55,408 nucleotides of DNA from Dyella choica (GTDB taxonomy: Bacteria; Pseudomonadota; Gammaproteobacteria; Xanthomonadales; Rhodanobacteraceae): assembly GCF_003977665.1 (NCBI RefSeq), contig NZ_RYYV01000003.1, forward strand, positions 345,885 through 401,292, given 5' to 3'. Position numbers and translations under genes: made by a program. Each line of letters opens with the position of its first letter. The stretch's first letter is position 1. The notes under the pieces are model-generated. The model was not told the DNA's origin. It did no database searches and saw only the letters and a list, made by a program, of their open reading frames with translations. Below are positions 34,819-43,497 of this stretch, piece by piece.

Positions 34819-34880
34819 TGCTGGCGTAAAACAGGAATCGCGCCACTGCTCATGGCGCGATTCGGGTGGCACCACAAGCT

Positions 34881-36080
34881 TCAGGCAATATCGTCAGCCA
34901 TGCGCGGCATCATCGGTACTGACTTGACAGCCGTCGCACGTGGCATCGCCTCCATTCCGAACAGCGGCCGCAGCCAGCCCACACGGCGAATCAGGCACTC
35001 GTGCAGCAACGCGCAGCCGCCGACCGTGCAGGCAATGATCAATACAGGCTCGGCCACCGGCCCCAGCCCCAGCGGCATCAGCTGCCAGGCGAACAACAGC
35101 AGCAGGCTCTGGTGCAGCACGTACCACGGATACACCGCATCACGGGCGTAGGGTAGCCAACGGAACGGGCGGTTGAGATACGCATGACCCCAGCCAAGCA
35201 CCGCACAGATCGCCGTCCACAGGTAGGCATAGCGCAGCGCGTGCACAATCCACCAGGCCACTGCCGGAACCGAGTCGGGCAGCAGGCGAATGCCGGCGAG
35301 GTAAAGCGCGAAGCAGGCCAACGCCGACGGCAGGGTGATGCGGCGCAACCGTGCCAGTTCCGACCAGATGCCGGCGTCGGTGCCGAGCAGGTAGCCGTAC
35401 AGGAACATGCTGAAGTAGAGCGCATGGGCGTACCAGTCGCCCCACAGCGTGCCGGTGATCGGGTAACGGTCGGCCAGCAAGCGATCCCAAACGAACAGCG
35501 GGACGACCGGCAGCAGCAGTAGTGCCGGGCCACGCAGCTGCAGGAAGGTGGCACGCAGGCGCTGGCCGGCTGACGATTCCAGCAGCGGCATCAGGCCCAT
35601 CAGCAGCATCGTATAGACCCACAGGTAAGGCAGGTACCACAAGTGGTTCCAGGTGAAGCCGAACTGCCAGCCGGTGAAGGCGCCGGCCGGCCACGGACCG
35701 CCGCTCCAGTAGCGCAACAGGAAGTGGCCGAAGCCGGGTTGCACCAGGTGGTTGGACAGGCCTTGCACATAGGGCTGGATCGGAATGACCACCAGCATGC
35801 CGAACGCCAGCGGCAGCAGCAGGCGCACGGTGCGCTTCCACGCCATGCCGCCCAGGCTGCCCCGACGGCGCATGAAATTCACCGCCAGTCCCGAGATCAG
35901 GAACAGCAGTTCCATCCGCCAGCGGTTGAGGAACAGCATCGGGTCTTGCAGCCAGGCGGCGATGTGACTGCTTTTAAGATGGAAGTCCCAGCCGTCCACG
36001 TACAGCATGGCGGCGTGGTAGAGGATCAGCAGGCCGAAGGCGAGGACGCGCAGGGCGTCGATGTCGTAGCGGCGGTTCAT
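34881..36080 (-). CDS. Acyltransferase 3-family membrane protein
   Basis: A 399-residue inner-membrane protein with about ten spans. It opens RRYDIDALRVLAFGLLILYHAAML, where the DALR and the His in the first span are the acyltransferase-3 hallmarks, followed by FLNRWRMELLFLISGLAV. The layout resembles OpgC/MdoC-like O-acyl (succinyl) transferases of periplasmic glucans, and other surface-polymer acylases are possible. ATG at 36080 has GGAG 7 bp upstream. It is divergent from a membrane LytTR regulator with a 151-bp shared region, which makes that regulator its likely controller. Confidence 0.83.
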   Translation of the reverse strand: MNRRYDIDALRVLAFGLLILYHAAMLYVDGWDFHLKSSHIAAWLQDPMLFLNRWRMELLFLISGLAVNFMRRRGSLGGMAWKRTVRLLLPLAFGMLVVIPIQPYVQGLSNHLVQPGFGHFLLRYWSGGPWPAGAFTGWQFGFTWNHLWYLPYLWVYTMLLMGLMPLLESSAGQRLRATFLQLRGPALLLLPVVPLFVWDRLLADRYPITGTLWGDWYAHALYFSMFLYGYLLGTDAGIWSELARLRRITLPSALACFALYLAGIRLLPDSVPAVAWWIVHALRYAYLWTAICAVLGWGHAYLNRPFRWLPYARDAVYPWYVLHQSLLLLFAWQLMPLGLGPVAEPVLIIACTVGGCALLHECLIRRVGWLRPLFGMEAMPRATAVKSVPMMPRMADDIA

Positions 36081-36219
36081 GGTGAGGCTCCGTGTCCGTG
36101 GCTGGGAAGTGGAGCCAGCTTCGGCCTGTCGGCGCGGGGTGTCGTGCCTCAAGTGATTGTTTGCAGGGCTGTTGTGATGAGCGGTGGATGGCAGGGACGG
36201 AGGTGGGTGGCGTTTTGCG

Positions 36220-36225
36220 TAGAAT
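36220..36225 (+). promoter_or_regulatory. -10 box of a probable leaderless LytTR transcript
   Basis: TAGAAT (36220-36225) ends 6 bp before the ATG at 36232. No matching -35 (the 17-bp position reads ACGGAG) and no Shine-Dalgarno sequence at a usable distance are seen, so an activated, leaderless transcript is plausible. Confidence 0.45.
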
Positions 36226-36231
36226 CCGCCC

Positions 36232-37107
36232 ATGCAGACACCCCTTGGGTTCGACACCTTCCTGCGCTGGCGACGTCCGATCGAGGTCGGGTTCTGGATC
36301 GCGCTTCTAGCCTTGAACGTAATCTTCAATAGCATCGACACTCGCATCGACCACGCCGGCCGGATCGCCCCCTGGGAACCCTGGGTGTGGGAGACGAGCA
36401 GTGCGCTGGTGATGCTGGCGCTGCTGCCGGCGGTGATCGTCGCCGAGCGGCGCTGGCAGATCCGTTTCGACACCTGGCCGCGCAACCTGCCGTTGCACAT
36501 CCTGATCAGCGTGCCGTTCAGCCTGATCCACGTCGGGGGCATGGTCGCCTTGCGCCGGCTGGCCTATGCCGCCATCGCCGGCTGGCCCTACCGGTTCGGG
36601 GCGTGGTGGATCAATTTCGGCTACGAATACCTCAAGGACGTGCGCAGCTACTTCTTGATAGTCAGCGTGCTGATGCTTTACCGCTTTTGGTGGCTGCGCC
36701 GGCAGGGCGAGGCCAAGCTGCTGGTGGAACCGGAAGAGGGGCCGCCGGTGGAGCCGGTGGAGCGACCCGAGCGCTTCCTGGTGCGCAAGCTGGGCAAGGA
36801 GTTCCTGATCAACGCCAGCGAGATCGAGTGGCTGCAGGCGGCCGGCAACTACGTGAATCTGCATGTGCGCGGACGTGACTACCCGCTGCGCAGCACGATG
36901 GCTGGCATCGAGGCGAGGCTGGACCCGGCGCGCTTCCTGCGGGTCCATCGCGGCTACTTCATCAACCTCGACTACCTCGTCGAAATCGAGCCGTTGGAGA
37001 CCGGCGACGCGCGCCTGCGGCTGCGCGACGGCACTACCGTCCCATGCAGCCGGCGCTACCGCGCTGCGCTGCGCGATCGTTTTGGCCAGCCGGTCATGGC
37101 GGAGTGA
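36232..37107 (+). CDS. Membrane-anchored LytTR-family transcriptional regulator
   Basis: A 291-residue protein. The N-terminal 150 residues hold four hydrophobic spans (about 19-36, 55-71, 83-108, 137-153). A Glu/Pro linker leads to a LytTR DNA-binding domain (about 178-285; KEFLINASEIEWLQAAGNYVNLH, RFLRVHRGYFINLDYLVEIE, VPCSRRYRAALRD). There is no receiver domain, so the membrane part is the likely sensor. Divergent from the acyltransferase gene, its probable target. LytTR proteins usually bind direct repeats; none could be assigned with confidence in the spacer. Confidence 0.88.
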   Translation: MQTPLGFDTFLRWRRPIEVGFWIALLALNVIFNSIDTRIDHAGRIAPWEPWVWETSSALVMLALLPAVIVAERRWQIRFDTWPRNLPLHILISVPFSLIHVGGMVALRRLAYAAIAGWPYRFGAWWINFGYEYLKDVRSYFLIVSVLMLYRFWWLRRQGEAKLLVEPEEGPPVEPVERPERFLVRKLGKEFLINASEIEWLQAAGNYVNLHVRGRDYPLRSTMAGIEARLDPARFLRVHRGYFINLDYLVEIEPLETGDARLRLRDGTTVPCSRRYRAALRDRFGQPVMAE

Positions 37108-37135
37108 CCGGTAAAAGATAATTGTCTTACGCGCT

Positions 37136-37205
37136 GCGTAGGCTGGGATGACAATCCTAGCATCGGCAGGCCACATGGAAAGCTGGGATGGTCGTCCCAG
37201 CCTGC
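37136..37205. repeat. Long palindromic intergenic repeat, copy R5 (diverged)
   Basis: GCGTAGGCTGGGATGACAATCCTAGC pairs with GCTGGGATGGTCGTCCCAGCCTGC. It carries more substitutions than the other copies (CCTAGC, CCTGC) and is probably older. Confidence 0.8.
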
Positions 37206-37264
37206 CCGCCAGGTGATGGGACAAACTCACACAACAAGGGCACGTATGTTCGGTAGATATGACT

Positions 37265-37555
37265 CTACACGTGCGGCGCGCATCCTACGGCCAATGCTTT
37301 CAAAGTAGCCAGGGTGTCCTGCATTGCATCGGGCTCCAGCGGCTCGACGTCTCTTGCCGCCTGTTCCAGTCGATCCGCCAGCGCCAACGCCACCGGCGCC
37401 TTCAGTGAGAATGCGGCGTCCTTCGCGCGTTGCGCAAAGCGGACCATTGAATTTTTGTCTTGCCTCGCCAGGTCCTGCTCAAACCGCGTCAGTTCCTCTG
37501 TGAGGTGGGCTTGGTACATCTGGCGTAAAGACGCTCGGACTGACGGATCGGTCAC
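37265..37555 (-). CDS. Hpt-like four-helix protein lacking the phospho-histidine
   Basis: A 96-residue protein from GTG. The helical pattern matches a histidine phosphotransfer domain (LTRFEQDLARQD, then MVRFAQRAKDAAFSLKAP and LADRLEQAAR). The spot where Hpt proteins have AHTLKG reads AQRAKD, so the phospho-acceptor His is Gln and the following LKG is lost. It may be an inactive Hpt acting as an adaptor or decoy; a chance helical bundle cannot be excluded. No kinase or regulator is adjacent. Confidence 0.6.
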   Translation of the reverse strand: MTDPSVRASLRQMYQAHLTEELTRFEQDLARQDKNSMVRFAQRAKDAAFSLKAPVALALADRLEQAARDVEPLEPDAMQDTLATLKALAVGCAPHV

Positions 37556-37689
37556 GCCACTAAAGTAGCTGGGTACCTTCGCTGCCCGGCGGGCGGATGG
37601 CTTTACCTTTCAGCATTTTGCTGATGGTTTTCAAGGGGGAAAGCTCTTAATGTGGCTTTCGGATTGATGACTAACCTACGGGGTCCTGC

Positions 37690-39744
37690 ATGAAGGAGCA
37701 CGTCCTCTCCCGGCAATCGGCCCACGAAACCCTGCGGCAACAGCAGAGGACCCCAGCGACTTCCAGCGGCGGCTTGTCGCTGCAGCGGAAGAACGGGGCA
37801 GCCTTCGGAGGCAGCCCCCGCTTGATGGTGCAGAGGCAGGCCCGGGATCGCCTTCAGGCGGGCTCTCGTCAGGCCATTCAGCGGCAGCGCCTTGATACCC
37901 TGCAGCGGGCTTCGGCGGGGCCTTCTGCAAAGAAAACGGGTGGCACAGGCGGATTGCCGGACCGGTTACGCATGAACATGGAAGCCATGTCGGGCATCGC
38001 GCTCGACGATGTGCGCGTGCACCGTAATTCAGGCCAGCCGGCTCAACTCAACGCGCTGGCCTATGCCCAAGGCAATGATATTCACCTCGGACCTGGGCAA
38101 GAACAGCATCTGCCGCATGAGGCATGGCATGTAGTGCAACAGAGGCAAGGACGCGTAGCGGCCACTGCGCAGCTTGCAGGATATGCGATCAACGACAATG
38201 TGGGACTGGAGCGTGAAGCCGATGCCATGGGAGCGCATGCACAGCGTGGCATTGATGTGGCCCAACCGATGCGATCTGGCGAAGCGGATGAACATGCGCG
38301 CTCTATGCCATCCATTGCGAGTGTCACGGCCCAGCGAATGGAAGTGGCGCAGCTGTTACGTCTTGAGCACAAAGGAATCGGCGGGCTGACGCACCTGGTG
38401 GAAATGACCGAAGAAGGCAGCATCTACGATGATGTCGATTGGCGCAGGAACGAACGGGAGGAAGTCAGTTCCGGGGATTTGCTGATGGTCGACCTGGACG
38501 ATGCATGGTATTCACGCCGGGGCATGCATCAGGAGGACAATTGGGAACAGGATCGGACCGGAGAGCAAAAGCATCTTTGGCTCAGTGTGCTTGAGCTCAA
38601 CCACCAGCAATTGGATGGCGAGCGCTACGTGCGCGAAGAAATGCTTGTCGACGGATGGGAAGACATTCCCAAGTCCATGCACAGTATCTGGATTCAAGGG
38701 GACTATGAGTCAAACCCGGAGGCCGTGCAAGGGCTCGAGACCCGGCAGGGTGCCGATATGTACGGATGGGTGAATATGGTGTGGCTGTACAACTCCGGCA
38801 TGGAGGAAGGTGGCTTCAGCTCCGAACTCCAGACGAAAAAAATGGAGGTTCACACGGAGACGTTTGCGCCGGTATTGAAGCGAGGCTTTGTGCAGGAAAT
38901 GCAGAAGTGGCAAGACAGTGGCCTGATGCCGGAGTGGGTTGAGGGCTGGTTGCCCATTCTGAAAATCCTGCTTGCCAAGAAGTCGTATATCGCCATGAGC
39001 GACATCATGCGGATGATCATTCTCTATTACGAGGGTGGCGTTTATATGGACGTGAAAATACAGGTCCAGTCGGGCAAGGCGAAGTTCAAGGATCGCCCCA
39101 TGCTGCTGATCAATACGGCCAATTTCTATGCTAAGGAAAACTGGGCCATCATGGCGAATGCCGGCTGCCAAATGATCGAGGCCATCATGACGCAAGCATT
39201 GCAACAATTTCCCTCGGTCGAAGAGCTGGAAGGCTATCCTGAAAATTATCAACAGGAGCCTGGCAAGGAAGGGCGGATGCACGTCAACCTGCACGAGCGC
39301 CTTGGTGTGTGGAACATCGTCGAAAGGTATCGACACCACGACTACGGGCTGGATTTTCCCTTGAGAAATCCACGGCCCGTCAATTCCTGGTCCCATTCTT
39401 ATGAGGATCGCCCCTGGAACGTCGTATGGGCCGAAGCGGAGTCGGTAAGAGAGGGAGAGTTGAGCGACGTTCAATCAAAGCTTGCTGGACTGCGGACGGA
39501 GCTTAGGGTGCTGGAGGAGGCGATGCTTATTCCCGTGCATTTGCGGCCCACCCTTTCGAAAATGACCGAAGAACAGTTTGCAGAAATCCCCCAAACGATA
39601 GAGACACTGAATGGTAAAATTGAGCTACTGACTCTTGAGGTAGAACAGCTGAGCAGACCCACGCCCCTGGAAGAGCAGGACGACGACGACGATGACGACG
39701 ATGACGCTTTCGCGAAGTTGATGGAGTCTATGCCGAAAATATGA
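37690..39744 (+). CDS. DUF4157 (eCIS-core) protein with C-terminal DXD-type glycosyltransferase-like domain
   Basis: A 684-residue modular protein. Residues 1-85: Gln/Arg-rich, with recurring LQR/VQR/IQR motifs. Residues about 90-185: DUF4157, including the zinc-type HEAWH (143-147) and the later EREAD (174-178). Residues about 322-560: a TcdA/TcdB-Gly_transf_sug-like fold with DIPKSMHSIWIQG (325-337), SDIMRMIILYYEGGVYMDV (437-455) and a late helix after WAIMANAGC. The metal motif reads DVK where DxD is usual. Residues 588-655 form a coiled coil, then nine consecutive Asp (664-672). No signal peptide. DUF4157 heads extracellular-contractile-system cargo and polymorphic toxins. I infer a sugar-transferring effector; no delivery genes are in the window. 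Confidence 0.8.
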   Translation: MKEHVLSRQSAHETLRQQQRTPATSSGGLSLQRKNGAAFGGSPRLMVQRQARDRLQAGSRQAIQRQRLDTLQRASAGPSAKKTGGTGGLPDRLRMNMEAMSGIALDDVRVHRNSGQPAQLNALAYAQGNDIHLGPGQEQHLPHEAWHVVQQRQGRVAATAQLAGYAINDNVGLEREADAMGAHAQRGIDVAQPMRSGEADEHARSMPSIASVTAQRMEVAQLLRLEHKGIGGLTHLVEMTEEGSIYDDVDWRRNEREEVSSGDLLMVDLDDAWYSRRGMHQEDNWEQDRTGEQKHLWLSVLELNHQQLDGERYVREEMLVDGWEDIPKSMHSIWIQGDYESNPEAVQGLETRQGADMYGWVNMVWLYNSGMEEGGFSSELQTKKMEVHTETFAPVLKRGFVQEMQKWQDSGLMPEWVEGWLPILKILLAKKSYIAMSDIMRMIILYYEGGVYMDVKIQVQSGKAKFKDRPMLLINTANFYAKENWAIMANAGCQMIEAIMTQALQQFPSVEELEGYPENYQQEPGKEGRMHVNLHERLGVWNIVERYRHHDYGLDFPLRNPRPVNSWSHSYEDRPWNVVWAEAESVREGELSDVQSKLAGLRTELRVLEEAMLIPVHLRPTLSKMTEEQFAEIPQTIETLNGKIELLTLEVEQLSRPTPLEEQDDDDDDDDDAFAKLMESMPKI

Positions 39745-39753
39745 GGGCGGGGC

Positions 39754-39870
39754 ATGGACAGGAAAGTTGGTGAAGAGTCTGAGGCTTCTCCGCGGTTTTT
39801 AGTCCATAACCTTCAGCAAATCAGGAAGATAGCTTATCGCGACCATGCGCGTGGAAGTGGCTTTGAATGA
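39754..39870 (+). CDS. 38-codon ORF directly behind the DUF4157 gene (in-frame TGA; may be part of a 61-residue frame)
   Basis: An ATG 9 bp after the DUF4157 gene's stop, with GGGCGGGG upstream, opens MDRKVGEESEASPRFLVHNL... and stops at TGA 39868-39870. The same frame then stays open for 22 more codons (LQSAVMRDFQQLMRDLLEAHDK) to a second TGA at 39937-39939, and both halves look like helical protein. It could be a small downstream partner (immunity or chaperone), a gene broken by a nonsense mutation, or chance. Confidence 0.35.
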   Translation: MDRKVGEESEASPRFLVHNLQQIRKIAYRDHARGSGFE

Positions 39871-40041
39871 CTTCAGTCAGCCGTCATGCGTGATTTCCAA
39901 CAACTGATGCGCGATCTGTTGGAAGCCCATGACAAGTGATTGTTGGATGATCGGTTGCCGTTAAGGCCAGAGCCACGGGCGCTCCTCTGGTCGTCAGTGC
40001 ACCTCTATCAAGCAGCGCCCTTTCTATGGAGAGAGAACGTT

Positions 40042-40224
40042 ATGAAGAGCTTGTTCGTCAGTTTGGCTTTGGTCGGCCTGGCGCTGACTGTAAGTGCCAG
40101 CGGCACTCCTAGTGCAAAAAAGCCGATACACACGAGTGCCCTCATACCCATGTGTCCGCCGGGAGAACATGCGGTGCTGGTGAACGTAAATGGTCATCTC
40201 GTATTCGAATGCGTACCCTACTAA
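40042..40224 (+). CDS. Small secreted hypothetical protein
   Basis: A 60-residue protein with a signal peptide (MKSLFVSLALVGLALTVSASG, cleavage around residue 20) and a short mature part containing two cysteines (MCPPGEHAVLVNVNGHLVFECVPY) that could form a disulfide. GGAGAGAG precedes the ATG. Unrecognised. A terminator follows at 40257-40285. Confidence 0.65.
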   Translation: MKSLFVSLALVGLALTVSASGTPSAKKPIHTSALIPMCPPGEHAVLVNVNGHLVFECVPY

Positions 40225-40256
40225 TTTGAAAGGGTGACCCTGCGGCAAACAAAAAG

Positions 40257-40285
40257 CCCGGCGATCACTCGCCGGGTCTTTTTTT
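40257..40285 (+). terminator. Rho-independent terminator, second copy of the ssrA terminator
   Basis: CCCGGCGA (40257-40264) - TCAC - TCGCCGGG (40269-40276) is followed by TCTTTTTTT, with an A-run before it, so it can work on both strands. The hairpin is nearly the same as the one behind ssrA (42254-42277), and each lies directly next to the 40-bp tmRNA-end repeat. Confidence 0.85.
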
Positions 40286-40294
40286 CGATGTAGA

Positions 40295-40334
40295 TGGCGG
40301 GAGTCGAACCCGCGGCCGAAGGCGCTTGACGCCC
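40295..40334 (-). repeat. Duplicated tmRNA 3' end (candidate attachment-site remnant)
   Basis: This 40-bp stretch matches the 3' portion of ssrA at 42298-42337 at 39 of 40 positions (the difference is G versus T in CCCGCG[G/T]CCG). It includes the T-arm GGCGGGAGTCGAACCCGCG read on the plus strand. The 3' end of tmRNA is a standard integration site for genomic islands, so I read the pair as the flanks of a 2-kb island remnant. No integrase is left. Confidence 0.7.
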
Positions 40335-40432
40335 CAGTCGTTCTTCTAAAAGAGGGTTCCGCCGAAGCCGGGCTCTCGGTGTAACGAATGCTTCTGCGCC
40401 ACCGTACCCATTCGCGAGATGCCAGCCAAGCT

Positions 40433-41092
40433 TCAAAAACCCATGTCCGGAATGGTCGCCGTGGCGAAGGGTGCGATCACCGTCCAGCCTAGGTTCGAAT
40501 ACAGACTGCGGCCGTCTTCCGTTGCAACCAGGAGCTGCGGGCCGGTGAAGGATTTTCTCGCGGAGCCAAGGGCACTCATCACGGCGATGCCCAGTCCCTT
40601 TCGCCGGTGGTCCGATGCGGTTTCGATGCGGTCGTAAATGAAGGCATCGGCAGTCTCCGCCGCACAACCGTTGGCAGCCAGGTCTCCGTTTGGCGCGATA
40701 ACGTGAACTCGGGTAACCGGCCCGATTTGATGAAGCTCCAGCCTGTATCCCTCGGGCAAAGGCCTTGTATCGCCGGTGGTCGCAGTAGCCCTCATGAAGT
40801 AATTCGCCGCCTGAATTTCCCAGCAGGCGGGTAGTGCGCTTTGCAGTTCATCGTTGGTGCCGCACAGCTTCAGATAATGTCGTGGCGCCGTAATCTCACC
40901 TGCGATGTCGTGCAAACCTGCACACAGCTCAGGAAAGACCCAGCGCTTCACTTCCTTCTCCGAATGGGTGTCCACCCTGAAGCCCCCGCGGTCTTGAACA
41001 GGGGGAGGGGAGTTGCGTGCCATCGAATGCGCTGCTTGCCATGCGAAGACAAGTTTTGGATCAACATGAGAACTGGCCACGGTTAGGTCCAT
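40433..41092 (-). CDS. GNAT-family acetyltransferase
   Basis: A 219-residue protein whose C-terminal half carries the GNAT fold: AFIYDRIETASDHRRKGLGIAVM gives the acetyl-CoA motif A (RRKGLG), followed by LLVATEDGRSLYSNLGWTVI (motif B). The N-terminal half (about 1-110) is helical and unassigned, with several Cys. Substrate unknown. It lies in the segment between the two tmRNA-end repeats. No strong Shine-Dalgarno sequence is seen. Confidence 0.8.
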   Translation of the reverse strand: MDLTVASSHVDPKLVFAWQAAHSMARNSPPPVQDRGGFRVDTHSEKEVKRWVFPELCAGLHDIAGEITAPRHYLKLCGTNDELQSALPACWEIQAANYFMRATATTGDTRPLPEGYRLELHQIGPVTRVHVIAPNGDLAANGCAAETADAFIYDRIETASDHRRKGLGIAVMSALGSARKSFTGPQLLVATEDGRSLYSNLGWTVIAPFATATIPDMGF

Positions 41093-41291
41093 GTAGTGTT
41101 TAGCTTGGCGGTGTTACGCATTCTCTGGCGGCCTCTCGCGATGACTATGCGTATCCGTGAGTCTGCAGATCCTTGGTGGAGTGGTTGTTGCATCTGGATC
41201 GCAGTGTTTCCTTGGTTTCTCACTAAAGCACGAGCTGATCTCATAGTCTGAGGCTATAAGACGTCTCAGACTACGGATTGTTAGTGGGTCT

Positions 41292-42062
41292 CTATGCGTC
41301 GTCTTCGGCTGGAATCTCGCCAGATGCCCATGCTGCAAGCCCCTCATCGTCATGCAGAACGCTCGCAAGGAACGTGTTCATTTCAAGAAAGTGCGGCGTT
41401 CCACCCGGCTGCACCATGTGATGGAACGATTTGCGGACCAGATCGTCGAACGGATATGTGAACACCACTTCCTCGCCGGCATTCCGGCCCAGCCGGACAC
41501 GATCCTCGCAGGCAGTTATCGAGCATGAGCGATACGTGCGGCAGTTGATGGGGCGCGCTGCGTAGAGGGTGCACAGGCCCTGTTCGTCCAACAGACCACA
41601 TCGCGAACCAGGTCCCGATTTTCCGAGTGAAGGAAGTCGGTGGGCGATCTGTGCTTTTTCAGGCTCCGTCAGTCCGAGCAGTTCTCTCGCAATAACGGCA
41701 GCTTCCTGCACGCTAAGAACAATACGCATATGCGTACAACACATGGCGCATCCGCCATTGTCCGGGCATGCCGGCTTGGGATAACGATGGCTGTTCAGTT
41801 CGTCCTTGACGGTGGTGTCGGCAAGGTTTAGCAGGGCATGGATCTGCACGGGAAGATCATTGTTGGATCCGCTGTCTTCACCTGAGTCAACGACGAGGCG
41901 TGCGATGATCCTGTGCGCTCGTTCCTCAAGCAGCGGCCGGTATCGACGCATGCCTTCTTCGGATGCGCATCGCTCCTCAAGGACGGCATTGACGATTTTT
42001 GCTGCGAGTTCATCCGGCAGTTCTTTCATAGGCGATGGACGGCCGATATTTATCTTTTCCAT
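41292..42062 (-). CDS. YkgJ-family cysteine-cluster (Zn/Fe-binding) protein
   Basis: A 256-residue protein. The C-terminal domain carries the cluster CPDNGGCAMCCTHMRIVLS, then RCGLLDEQGLCTLYAARPINCRTYRSCS, the signature of the YkgJ/FliB-like zinc or iron-chelating family. The N-terminal 95 residues are helical with no recognised domain. Function of the family is uncertain (metal binding, possibly protein methylation links). It shares the 2-kb segment with the GNAT gene, on the same strand, 199 bp upstream of it. Confidence 0.8.
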   Translation of the reverse strand: MEKINIGRPSPMKELPDELAAKIVNAVLEERCASEEGMRRYRPLLEERAHRIIARLVVDSGEDSGSNNDLPVQIHALLNLADTTVKDELNSHRYPKPACPDNGGCAMCCTHMRIVLSVQEAAVIARELLGLTEPEKAQIAHRLPSLGKSGPGSRCGLLDEQGLCTLYAARPINCRTYRSCSITACEDRVRLGRNAGEEVVFTYPFDDLVRKSFHHMVQPGGTPHFLEMNTFLASVLHDDEGLAAWASGEIPAEDDA

Positions 42063-42253
42063 TCTTACACTTGTAGCAGGTTATGGAAAATCGACATTCC
42101 TTCCGTGCCATGGCAGGGACGTTTTATTGCTATGGCTGCCGAAAGCCACCCGTGGACAGAGATAGTTAGACCGCGGTTCTTTTTTAACTACCTGCGTCCC
42201 GTTTTTCGCGGGCTCGCGTGGCGTGTGTTACTCATCGACCTCAGTAACAAAAG

Positions 42254-42283
42254 CGCCCGGCGATTGCTCGCCGGGCGTTTTGC
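42254..42283 (-). terminator. Intrinsic terminator of ssrA
   Basis: CGCCCGGCGA (42254-42263) - TTGC - TCGCCGGGCG (42268-42277), flanked by T-rich sequence on either strand (GCTTTTGTT when read on the minus strand). It starts 12 bp beyond the tmRNA CCA end. Confidence 0.85.
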
Positions 42284-42287
42284 TTTG

Positions 42288-42640
<353 letters not shown>

Positions 42641-42774
42641 GGGGAAAAAGATCGCGTTAGCGATTGAAGTATATATGGTGACGGTGGTGTGCGGTATCAA
42701 GTTCGCCGAAGGGGAAAGGGGGGCTCGCGAGAAAGGCGGGCATCCACGTTCTTCTTGGCCTCAGAGCAAAATGG

Positions 42775-42794
42775 ATTCCCGCTTTCGCGGGAAT
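42775..42794. repeat. ATTCCCGC hairpin element
   Basis: ATTCCCGC (42775-42782) - TTTC - GCGGGAAT (42787-42794), followed by GACGGC. This is the classic GTCATTCC-type proteobacterial intergenic palindrome. It lies in the 288-bp spacer between smpB and ssrA, which holds no gene. Confidence 0.7.
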
Positions 42795-42928
42795 GACGGC
42801 CTTGAGGTGCAACGGCGGCCATGAGGTGGGATGACGCCACGAACCGTGAGGCGCAACGAGACCATGAGGTGCAACGCGACATACGCCATAAACTACATAC
42901 CCCACGCAAGGCAGTGGGCAGGGGTGGA

Positions 42929-43423
42929 TTAGGCCGTGCGATTGTGCGAACGCATGGTGCGCTGTTTTTCACGTTGCCAGTCGCGCTCCTTGTCGCTGTT
43001 GCGCTTGTCGTGCTCCTGCTTGCCGCGCGCCAGGCCGATTTCCACCTTGACCTTGTTGCCTTTCCAGTACATGGCGATGGGCACCAGGGTGTAGCCCTTG
43101 CGTTCCACCGCGCCGATCAGCTGGTCGATCTCCTGGCGATGCAGCAGCAGCTTGCGCGTGCGGCGGTCCACCGGCACCACGTGGGTGGAGGCGCTGATCA
43201 GGGGCGGGATGGAAGTGCCCACCAGGAAGATCTCGTTCTTGAGCACCACCGCATAGCCGTCGCCGAAGTTGATGCGGCCGGCACGCAGGGCCTTCAGCTC
43301 CCAGCCTTGCAGGGCGATGCCCGCCTCGAAGCGCTGGTCGATGTGGTATTCGTGCCGGGCGCGCTTGTTGAGCGCGATGGTGCCCCCGGTTTCTTTCTTT
43401 TCCTTGTCCTTTGCTTTTGCCAT
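42929..43423 (-). CDS. smpB: SsrA-binding protein SmpB
   Basis: A 164-residue RNA-binding protein that delivers tmRNA to stalled ribosomes. It shows the OB-fold motifs [32 protein letters not shown]-type ([15 protein letters not shown]) and [13 protein letters not shown], with the basic C-terminal tail ([18 protein letters not shown]) that enters the empty A site. Length normal. Transcribed toward ssrA, as in many proteobacteria, and divergent from ratA. Confidence 0.97.
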   Translation of the reverse strand: MAKAKDKEKKETGGTIALNKRARHEYHIDQRFEAGIALQGWELKALRAGRINFGDGYAVVLKNEIFLVGTSIPPLISASTHVVPVDRRTRKLLLHRQEIDQLIGAVERKGYTLVPIAMYWKGNKVKVEIGLARGKQEHDKRNSDKERDWQREKQRTMRSHNRTA

Positions 43424-43497
43424 GTCCGTTAAACTTTGGGCCTGTCGCCGCGGGCAGACTGTCTGCCTGGGGCTGTAATTCTTCTGATGGGGCCGAT

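Noticed and set aside
40286-40380. Possible tRNA gene suggested by the T-arm-like GGCGGGAGTCGAACCCGCG
   Set aside because: No anticodon or D-arm cloverleaf can be built around it. The similarity to the tmRNA 3' end explains it fully.
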